Shown here: positions 1-5,067 of the stretch, piece by piece | How the letters are laid out: each line of letters opens with the position of its first letter | Position numbering within the stretch: position 1 is the first letter of the stretch | Source: JAUWVG01 sp964633715 | GTDB taxonomy: Bacteria; Acidobacteriota; Aminicenantia; Aminicenantales; Aminicenantaceae | Length of the DNA stretch: 5,067 bases | Direction: 5' to 3' | Assembly (NCBI GenBank): GCA_964633715.1 | Contig: CAZWHQ010000112.1 | Span: forward strand, 1-5,067 | Translations under genes and position numbers: made by a program | The notes under the pieces: model-generated | Seen by the model: the letters and a program-made list of their open reading frames with translations, nothing else | What the model was told of the DNA's origin: nothing | The model's database searches: none

Positions 1-5
1 AATAA

Positions 6-50
6 GGTAATTTAATGTGAGAATTATGGGTTAAAATAATGTGAAATTTA
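6..50. repeat. Imperfect 24-bp direct repeat in AT-rich DNA next to the gene break
   Basis: The octamer TAATGTGA occurs at 13-20 and again at 37-44, exactly 24 bp apart. Aligning 6-26 with 30-50 gives 16 identities in 21 positions. Only 11 of the first 53 bases are G or C, far below the adjoining gene. The repeat similarity ends at 50, right beside the point where hydrolase coding similarity is lost (51-53). This could be the subterminal repeat of an insertion element, but no transposase is in view. Confidence 0.4.
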
Positions 51-344
51 ACAGAGGGCGCTCAAAAGGCTCTTCCGAGTGGAGTGAGACATGAACCTTT
101 GTTCCACAGCACCCCACTCATAAAGGATGATCCCATTGACCACGATCACGACTGCTGAAGTCATGAGTGTTTCTGAAAATTTCTTCGCTGTTTCTAGCTT
201 TTCTGTGGAATAACCCAGGTCTTCAGGTTTTTCAGCTTTGTCCCAGGTCTTTCCTGGAAATCTCTCCTGTGCTGCGGAAAAAGGGATAGCAAGAAACAGT
301 GCAAGTAGGAAAATAAGTATTGATTTTGATTTAACGATCTTCAT
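48..344 (-). pseudogene. Secreted serine hydrolase (beta-lactamase/PBP superfamily), truncated after the SxxK motif
   Basis: Only the first ~98 residues of a secreted serine hydrolase remain. Residues 1-25 are a signal peptide (KIVKSKS, then ILIFLLALFLAIPF, likely cut near SAAQ). FPGKTWDKAEKPEDLGYSTEKLETAKKF (29-56) is the usual N-terminal lead of this family, and SAVVIVVNGIILYEWG (63-78) is the first beta-strand pair. SHSTRKSLLSAL (86-97) contains the SxxK motif with S88 as expected nucleophile and K91 as general base. Relatives are normally several hundred residues long and continue with YG after SAL. Here the frame reads Cys-stop, so the YxN-type and HxG/KTG-type motifs of the active site are missing. 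Promoter and ribosome binding site are intact, so a short non-catalytic secreted peptide could still be made. Beyond the stop no reading frame resumes family-like sequence, which argues for insertion or deletion rather than a single frameshift. The break coincides with a composition change at about position 53. Confidence 0.75.
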
Positions 345-349
345 GTTCT

Positions 350-354
350 CTCCT
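350..354 (-). promoter_or_regulatory. Ribosome binding site of the hydrolase gene
   Basis: AGGAG on the minus strand lies 5 nt before the ATG at 344 and fixes the start. It is immediately followed by a clean signal-peptide coding sequence. Confidence 0.6.
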
Positions 355-379
355 CTGATATTAATTCATGTATTTCAAT

Positions 380-408
380 TTCATACCACAGGGAAAATAA
401 TTGGTCAA
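380..408 (-). promoter_or_regulatory. Sigma70-like promoter for the serine hydrolase gene
   Basis: On the minus strand the -35 box TTGACC (403-408, five of six consensus bases) is separated by exactly 17 bp from the -10 box TATGAA (380-385, four of six). The -10 is directly preceded by TGG, an extended -10 (TGn) element. Transcription would start near 373, giving a leader of about 30 nt before the ATG at 344. This shows the hydrolase was probably its own transcription unit. Activity is inferred from consensus match only. Confidence 0.6.
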
Positions 409-477
409 TCTGTGAATCCAACTCTCCACAAAGTGTTTTTACGTGACTTCAATTTCTTTGAGTGCAAATCGAAAGAA

Positions 478-504
478 TCAAAAATCCCCAGATTCGGATT
501 TTGA
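478..504 (-). terminator. Possible weak terminator hairpin of the transporter operon
   Basis: Read on the minus strand, AAAATCC (496-502) pairs with GGATTTT (481-487) around an 8-nt loop. The second arm runs into five T residues, and two further pairs (TC/GA) form if one T bulges. The arms hold only two G-C pairs, and the site is about 95 bp past the stop codon, so efficient termination is doubtful. The near-symmetry means it could act on either strand. Confidence 0.3.
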
Positions 505-568
505 GCTATAAAACTATCGTATTAGGATGCGATTTTGTCGATACTAGAAACAGAACGGCTGCCGGGGA

Positions 569-584
569 TAAAATCCTAATTTTA
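569..584. repeat. Short AT-rich inverted repeat after the transporter stop codon
   Basis: Arms TAAAAT and ATTTTA (6 bp each) flank a 4-nt CCTA loop, starting 14 bp past the transporter stop. The arms contain no G or C, so the hairpin would be very weak. It may be chance or part of a termination region. Confidence 0.25.
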
Positions 585-597
585 CAAACGTTGTTGC

Positions 598-3456
598 TTA
601 AAGATTTTTATCCTTTTTTCTTTTTATCAGTCCAAATATTCCCGGCAGGATGATAACAGTTGTCAGAAAGCAGGCGCCCACTCCCAGAAAAAGCGCTCCT
701 CCGAGCTGCCCGAATCCCCTCCAAATAGAAAAGACCAGGGACCCGAACGCAAACATCGTCGTCAGCGAGGTCAGAAAAATCGCCTTTCCCGTGCTGGAGA
801 AAACGGTCTGGATCTTTCCTGATCCCTCATGATTCCAACGGTGAATAATATGAACACCATCATCAATGCCGATACCGAGAATCAAGGGGAAACCCATGAC
901 ATTCATGACTGTCATCATCATGCCCGACAGTTTCATGAGCCCAACCATCCAGAATACACCTAATGCCAGAGGGATCATCGCCATAAGAGCATGAAGAGGA
1001 TTTCGGAAATCGATCCACAGCAGGAGGAATACGACCACCAGTGTCAGCAGCATGGCATTTCGCCCATCGCGGCCGATGACCTGAATGAGGGCTGAAAAGA
1101 TTGGGGGCATTCCAGTGGCTTTGTCACTGACCAATTCAAGATCGGCGACAAAACGCTTGAGAAATTCGGCATCTTTCCATACATCATTGGCGGGAAAGAC
1201 CGTCACGAGAAATTGATCGCGGTTTTTGTTGCTGTATCTGTCCAGAATCGATGCGGGCAGATCGGCCATTTGGATGGATTCGGTCGAACCCATCTGAAAC
1301 ACTGATGCCGCAAAATAAGGCGCAAAACTTTTTTGAAATTCAGATAGTCCCTTTGAAACGAGATCCTTATCCAATGTTAGAAGTTCCATCAAGTCTCGCA
1401 TAATATTCGGTGAGTCTGGGATGTCGGGATCTCCGACAATCTCCTTGCATTTGGTATCCACTTTATCCTGCCCGCCAAGAAAGGCCATGTCTTGGATCTC
1501 CATGATGTTCATCTGAAGCCGGTCGATTTCCCTATTGAATTCTGAAATGTCACTGGTATTTATGGATTGTTTGATGGGAGCAGATTTTAGGCTTTCGAGA
1601 ACCTCTTTGATTTGAGGCATTCTTTCCTCCTGCTGCTCAAAAGAGGGAAGATAGAGTGAGATGTCCTCTGTCATCGCCACGGTTCCCAGGCCCCGTGTTT
1701 TTTTACCCAGCAGCCGCGATTCTTCAGGATTGCTAGTAATAATCAGTGCATAGTCCATGCTCATGTCAAATTTTTCCATTACAGTGTCCTGAAGGGTAAT
1801 CGATGTGAGCCCCTTAGGTTCAATATTCATGTAGTTGTGATCAAATTTGATTTTTAGCCCTGACAAGACAAAAAACGCCGTTAAAAGAACAGATACGAAT
1901 AACGTGAACAGATAGCGTTTTCCCATCCAACTGCACGCAGTGCCAAGAAACCGGAAGGTGATATCACGCTGCACGTGAGGTTTGAGGTCTTTATCTTTCG
2001 CCAGTTTTTTTTTGAGCCTCTGCTCCCTGAATACCAAAAGGGTAGGCAAAAAGAGCATGGTGGAGACAAGAATTGCCAGGAGCCCAAAACCTGTCACAAA
2101 ACCCAGTTCTTTCATTCCGCGTGAGTGACTGATGACCATTGCGAGAAAAGCAGCGGCCGTGGTGAAACCGCCCGTCAGTATGCCTTTTCCTGTCTTTACA
2201 TATGTTTGTTCCAGGGAAGCTTGGATGTCTTTTCCTGCAGCACGATGTTCCGTAAATCCCGACATGATATGGATCGAAAAATCTATACCTAAACCCAGGA
2301 GGATCACGGCGAACATTTGGGTCATGATGTTGAGCTGGCCGACCACGACTGCAGCTAAACCAACCGCCCATATCAAGCCCACCAGCAGATTGCCAATAGC
2401 GAGGAGGGGAGCGACCCACATCCTGAAAGACACCATAAGGAGCAGCATGATGGCGATAACGGCGATTATAGTCGTCACTCCAAGGCTTTTCTCTGAATAG
2501 TGCATTTCATCCCTGCCTACGGCGATAAATCCTGTCAAGCCGGCTTCGACTTTGGGAAACTCCAAAAGGAGTTCATCCATAGCGGCCTGAACCCTATCTG
2601 TCCCTGTGACGACGAGATCAATATCCATCATGGAGAAGTTGGGAATGGCGTTCATCACGAGGGCTTTTTTATCATAGGAGAGAAAATAGGGATCGCCAAA
2701 TAGGAGTTTGTCTGAAACTCCTTGTATTTTTTTTTCGGAGAGCGTTTTTCCCTGCGCCGCCTCTTTGAGGGACAGCACGAGATCCTCAATGCCGTTTAAG
2801 AGAGAGACAGCCTGGTCCTCTTTTTCTCGTGTGGAGATGGACTCTTCCCGTCCGACATATTCTTTCTCCATGGAATTATTGAGGTTAAAGAGCAGGCCGT
2901 TGATGTTTGGATCCATAAACATATCTTTGATATTGTCTATGTCTTCCTTTTTGATGAGCAGCAGACCATTATTTTTTAAAAAATCGACCTCGCTTTTATA
3001 ATCGACGCGGTTAAACAACTTGAGATCTATCCGGTCTTGAAGCGCTTCGATCTCTGTTTGCAGATCTTTAATCTTAGAATCCTTTCCTCCTTTTATCTCT
3101 AACTTTTCGATGGTTGTTTGGATTTTATCAATCTGTTTCAGGTTCTTTTCATTTTTTTCTGTATCGACAAGCTCCAGGATTCTGGGGGCCAGACTGTCTG
3201 CGAAGGCCTTGATCTGGGCCTTTTCTCCTTGTGCAACCACAATCAGGCTTGTGGCGGAAGTGAACTCATCGATGACCTTGTTGAATTGCTCTGTTCTTTT
3301 ATCGCCAGAAGGGAGAAGATCAGACCAGCGCATAGTGACTTTTAAATGTTCGGCAAAACCAATAAAAATTACTGTCAGGACAAGAACGACGGCCAGCATT
3401 CTCCACGGATGTGTAGCCTGCAGGATGGCCAGTTTTTTAAGCATCTTTTCCCTCAT
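598..3456 (-). CDS. RND superfamily / MMPL-type inner-membrane transporter
   Basis: A complete 952-residue proton-driven exporter of the RND superfamily, in the branch related to MMPL and the hopanoid transporter HpnN, whose members usually move lipids or other hydrophobic molecules. The layout is the classic internal duplication. TM1 (about 18-34) is followed by a large periplasmic loop (35-325), then TM2-TM6 (about 325-344, 349-372, 376-400, 428-445, 453-475). TM7 (about 514-532) is followed by a second large loop (533-800), then TM8-TM12 (about 801-815, 820-842, 846-871, 888-910, 915-940). Each half carries the hallmark GxGxD motif in its fourth helix: GLGIDFSIH (388-396) and GIGIDDGVH (861-869), with D392 and D865/D866 as likely proton-relay residues. 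Loop 1 has a charged, probably coiled-coil insert (about 97-147) split by GG. The tail is cytoplasmic and basic (KRKKDK). It follows the barrel gene by 43 bp and is probably the last gene of the operon. Superfamily is certain; substrate and direction of transport are inferred. Confidence 0.93.
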   Translation of the reverse strand: MREKMLKKLAILQATHPWRMLAVVLVLTVIFIGFAEHLKVTMRWSDLLPSGDKRTEQFNKVIDEFTSATSLIVVAQGEKAQIKAFADSLAPRILELVDTEKNEKNLKQIDKIQTTIEKLEIKGGKDSKIKDLQTEIEALQDRIDLKLFNRVDYKSEVDFLKNNGLLLIKKEDIDNIKDMFMDPNINGLLFNLNNSMEKEYVGREESISTREKEDQAVSLLNGIEDLVLSLKEAAQGKTLSEKKIQGVSDKLLFGDPYFLSYDKKALVMNAIPNFSMMDIDLVVTGTDRVQAAMDELLLEFPKVEAGLTGFIAVGRDEMHYSEKSLGVTTIIAVIAIMLLLMVSFRMWVAPLLAIGNLLVGLIWAVGLAAVVVGQLNIMTQMFAVILLGLGIDFSIHIMSGFTEHRAAGKDIQASLEQTYVKTGKGILTGGFTTAAAFLAMVISHSRGMKELGFVTGFGLLAILVSTMLFLPTLLVFREQRLKKKLAKDKDLKPHVQRDITFRFLGTACSWMGKRYLFTLFVSVLLTAFFVLSGLKIKFDHNYMNIEPKGLTSITLQDTVMEKFDMSMDYALIITSNPEESRLLGKKTRGLGTVAMTEDISLYLPSFEQQEERMPQIKEVLESLKSAPIKQSINTSDISEFNREIDRLQMNIMEIQDMAFLGGQDKVDTKCKEIVGDPDIPDSPNIMRDLMELLTLDKDLVSKGLSEFQKSFAPYFAASVFQMGSTESIQMADLPASILDRYSNKNRDQFLVTVFPANDVWKDAEFLKRFVADLELVSDKATGMPPIFSALIQVIGRDGRNAMLLTLVVVFLLLWIDFRNPLHALMAMIPLALGVFWMVGLMKLSGMMMTVMNVMGFPLILGIGIDDGVHIIHRWNHEGSGKIQTVFSSTGKAIFLTSLTTMFAFGSLVFSIWRGFGQLGGALFLGVGACFLTTVIILPGIFGLIKRKKDKNL

Positions 3457-3461
3457 CTTAT

Positions 3462-3466
3462 CTCCT
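3462..3466 (-). promoter_or_regulatory. Ribosome binding site of the RND transporter gene
   Basis: On the minus strand AGGAG (within GAGGAGA) ends 5 nt before the ATG at 3456 and favours that start. A second in-frame ATG (Met5, at 3444) has its own weaker GAGGG upstream, so a protein four residues shorter is possible. Confidence 0.6.
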
Positions 3467-3499
3467 CACTCTCCATGTTATTTTTGTCTTTCGAGTTTG

Positions 3500-4690
3500 T
3501 TAAAAATAGATACGGGCACGGATCATCCCGCCTCTGCCCAGAGATTTATCATATTGTTTTCCTTCTTTCCCCATATTTAAATTGAGATAGGCGTATATGT
3601 CGACGTTATCGGACAAGCTGTACTCGAGGGTCGGGAGAAGGATAAAACTTCCATCTGTAATACTAAAAATGGCCGACAGACCGAGATTCATTAAATCGGT
3701 CACAGGATGCTGAATAAGTGCATAGAACTGGTCCCTAGAGATGGCTTTTTGCTCTGAGAACATCGTCCTCATCCAGCCGTTGAGATCATAATCCAGGTGA
3801 GTCGTCTTCCCCAGGCTGTTCCTGTAGTATTCAGCCAGAACATAGGTTTGAAAATCGAATGTGTAGTCGAAGCCGGTCACGAGTTCGTAAAAATTGTCTG
3901 TGATTTCCATCCAGTTGTAGGCATATTCAGCCCAGATTCCAATTCCAAAGATTTCTCCGGCTGTGCTGAATCCGAGAAGTTGTCTATTGTCGGGAATCTC
4001 TGGGAAATTCATCTGAAGAAAATCAAATGTTGTGTAATCATGGAATACCCAAACTTTTTTTATGGCGACCAGTGTCAAGTCAAAGCGTGCAATACGGGTT
4101 TTGAGCTGGATCATTTTGGCCGAGCCTTTCCAATCATTTTCAGGAGAGTAGAGGGTCGAAAGGGTTGTAGAATTTGTGATTGGAATATCCACTCTCAGGG
4201 CATTTTGGCCGGGCTGCTCATAAGTTGGGTCAACAGGGTCTTTAATGTTGAATACATCGATGGGATTCCAGACGTTTCCCGTGCCGAGTGAGATCTGCTG
4301 TTTGCCAGCTGTTATATCGAAATATTTAAAAGCCAGTTTGAGATAGGCATTATCCAGGAATATGCGGTTGGAAAGCGGGATCACATAGACAGGTTTTAAA
4401 ACTTCAGGAACGGCAGCCCTCACCTGTGTTGGAAAAAATTGAAGGAGTTCCCAATTTGTTTTGCCGTGATAGGTGATGAAGTCGAAATTGGCGGCAAAGG
4501 TGATGTTGTTCAGGGGGCCCCACTTCAGATCTACGCGCAGCTTATTGGAGAAAAGTTGATAGAACTGGTTTTGTATCCTGATCCCCATATACTGCGGTTC
4601 GAAATAACCGAAGAGGTCCACTTTATCTTGTGCGGTAAGAGGAGAGAGGCACAAAACCAGAAGAAAAAGGATAAAAGAAAATCGTCTCAT
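3500..4690 (-). CDS. Outer-membrane beta-barrel protein of an RND-linked operon
   Basis: A 396-residue secreted protein, probably an outer-membrane beta-barrel acting as channel or acceptor for the transporter encoded next. Residues 1-20 form a type I signal peptide: basic MRR, then hydrophobic FSFILFLLVLCL, with a likely cut after LTA before QDK. The mature part is rich in alternating aromatic/hydrophobic strands separated by polar turns (for example about 52-75, 113-130, 191-213, 247-262, 272-291, 347-372). It ends in RARIYF; a C-terminal Phe is the usual recognition signal for the BAM insertion machinery. The segment GKQQISLGTGNVWNPIDVFN (129-148) resembles the GRQ..WG.G..NP.D signature of DUF1302-like barrels that accompany RND pumps, although the usual Trp is Leu here. 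It overlaps the LolA-like gene by 4 nt and precedes the transporter by 43 bp. The barrel call is firm; the exact family is not, and a porin-like or Wzi-like barrel is possible. Substrate unknown. Confidence 0.8.
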   Translation of the reverse strand: MRRFSFILFLLVLCLSPLTAQDKVDLFGYFEPQYMGIRIQNQFYQLFSNKLRVDLKWGPLNNITFAANFDFITYHGKTNWELLQFFPTQVRAAVPEVLKPVYVIPLSNRIFLDNAYLKLAFKYFDITAGKQQISLGTGNVWNPIDVFNIKDPVDPTYEQPGQNALRVDIPITNSTTLSTLYSPENDWKGSAKMIQLKTRIARFDLTLVAIKKVWVFHDYTTFDFLQMNFPEIPDNRQLLGFSTAGEIFGIGIWAEYAYNWMEITDNFYELVTGFDYTFDFQTYVLAEYYRNSLGKTTHLDYDLNGWMRTMFSEQKAISRDQFYALIQHPVTDLMNLGLSAIFSITDGSFILLPTLEYSLSDNVDIYAYLNLNMGKEGKQYDKSLGRGGMIRARIYF

Positions 4691-5067
4691 TTTTTTAACT
4701 CCCTTTCTGTAAACATGCTGTCCTCCAGTTCGATGTTAAATTTGACTTCGAGCATTTCCATCTCCGTCTGGGTGTTGTCATTTCTGTTGGTCATGACAAT
4801 TTTCATAGCCGTGGGGAGGTCATCGATGACCTGGATATCACTTTGCACCAATGTTTTTAGTATGCGATCTGGAGCGTCTTCATCGTGATAGTCGATAACA
4901 ACAGGGACAAAGTTTTCTTTGATGACCCATAGAACAAGCTTGCTGTAAGAGACATCAGCTCCCTCATTGCGATTGAGTTCAACCTTGTAGCAGTTGTATC
5001 CTTCTTTTTTTTCGTCGGTGAGTCTCTCGGCAGTAAAATCCTTTATGAACACATCACCGCTGCCCAT
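4687..5067 (-). CDS. Outer membrane lipoprotein-sorting-like protein (LolA-like fold), C-terminal part only
   Basis: This is the last 126 residues of a periplasmic carrier-like protein. It resembles the C-terminal half of the LolA-like family represented by Treponema TP0789 (COG2834 type), whose beta-rich fold is thought to hold lipid or lipoprotein acyl chains in the periplasm. The fragment opens with MGSGDVFIKDF, which matches the family's internal MGSxFxxxDL segment. Next come a stretch with the character YNCYKVELNR (about 24-33), the strand SKLVLWVIKENFVPVVIDYHD (about 42-62) and a late strand PTAMKIVMTNRNDNTQTEMEM (about 85-105). The Met at the window edge is therefore probably internal, and the N-terminus with its signal peptide should lie beyond position 5067. 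The TGA stop overlaps the ATG of the next gene by 4 nt (ATGA), so the two are probably translationally coupled. Family assignment is by remembered motif pattern; the cargo is unknown. Confidence 0.75.
   Translation of the reverse strand: MGSGDVFIKDFTAERLTDEKKEGYNCYKVELNRNEGADVSYSKLVLWVIKENFVPVVIDYHDEDAPDRILKTLVQSDIQVIDDLPTAMKIVMTNRNDNTQTEMEMLEVKFNIELEDSMFTERELKK
4699..4703 (-). promoter_or_regulatory. Ribosome binding site of the beta-barrel gene, inside the upstream gene
   Basis: On the minus strand GGGAG, within AGAAAGGGAG, lies 8 nt before the ATG at 4690. It sits inside the last codons of the LolA-like gene. With the ATGA overlap, this supports the 4690 start and reinitiation by ribosomes finishing the upstream gene. 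Confidence 0.6.

Larger units (their letters stand above)
345..597. other. Intergenic spacer between the transporter operon and the broken hydrolase
   Basis: This 253-bp stretch has no believable gene on either strand. Its AT-richer sequence holds two weak inverted repeats near the transporter end and a promoter near the hydrolase end. It therefore looks like an operon boundary rather than a continuation of the operon. Confidence 0.6.

Noticed and set aside
48..62. Single-base frameshift as the cause of hydrolase truncation
   Set aside because: Shifting frame after SAL gives an open run (SVKFHIILTH...) with no hydrolase resemblance, so a one-base error does not restore the gene.
238..504. 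88-codon open frame on the plus strand over the hydrolase start and promoter
   Set aside because: The minus-strand signal peptide, Shine-Dalgarno and promoter account for this DNA, and no supporting signal exists on the plus strand.
1991..2419. 142-codon open frame on the minus strand inside the transporter
   Set aside because: It overlaps the transporter in another frame, in the region coding for TM helices with clear GxGxD motifs, and its translation has no coherent protein character.
3110..3580. 156-codon open frame on the plus strand
   Set aside because: It lies antisense to the start of the transporter and the end of the barrel gene. Both have ribosome sites and family features, while this has neither.
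3797..4291. 164-codon open frame on the plus strand
   Set aside because: Antisense shadow of the barrel gene; no recognisable domain or signal.
4439..4888. 149-codon open frame on the plus strand
   Set aside because: It lies antisense across the barrel/carrier boundary, and the translation is low-complexity and Ser-rich at the end. The minus-strand genes explain the region.
5065..5067. ATG at the window edge as the start of the LolA-like gene
   Set aside because: The family has an internal Met-Gly-Ser at this point, and no signal peptide follows. The gene is cut by the window end.

Overview
The window looks like a chromosomal piece of a diderm (Gram-negative-type) bacterium. It encodes a periplasmic LolA-like protein, an outer-membrane beta-barrel with a terminal aromatic residue, and an RND-type inner-membrane transporter. 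The mid-range base composition, Lys/Glu-rich proteins and signal peptides ending in ...TAQ/...AAQ suggest an environmental lineage such as Aminicenantes/Acidobacteriota or a similar phylum. That placement is inference from style only, and no marker gene is present.

All convincing genes lie on the minus strand, so transcription runs from high to low coordinates. From right to left the first three are: (i) the C-terminal half of an outer-membrane lipoprotein-sorting-like (LolA-like) protein, cut by the right edge of the window; (ii) a complete outer-membrane beta-barrel gene whose ATG overlaps the previous stop codon (ATGA); (iii) a complete 952-residue RND/MMPL-family transporter, 43 bp further on. 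Spacing and overlap indicate one operon. Together they give an inner-membrane proton-driven pump, a periplasmic lipid- or lipoprotein-binding carrier and an outer-membrane channel or receptor, which fits export or trafficking of a hydrophobic cargo across the envelope. The cargo cannot be read from the sequence.

A 253-bp spacer follows. It holds weak inverted repeats that might end the operon and a good sigma70-like promoter (TTGACC, 17 bp, extended -10 TGGTATGAA). The promoter drives a fourth gene, the start of a secreted serine hydrolase of the beta-lactamase/penicillin-binding-protein superfamily. This gene is broken: the frame stops just after the SxxK nucleophile motif, exactly where the sequence changes to very AT-rich DNA carrying an imperfect 24-bp direct repeat. 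The likely cause is an insertion or rearrangement whose other part lies outside the window.

No RNA gene, CRISPR array, complete mobile element or wholly unfamiliar system is visible. The points most worth checking are the broken hydrolase junction at the left edge and the three-gene envelope trafficking operon.
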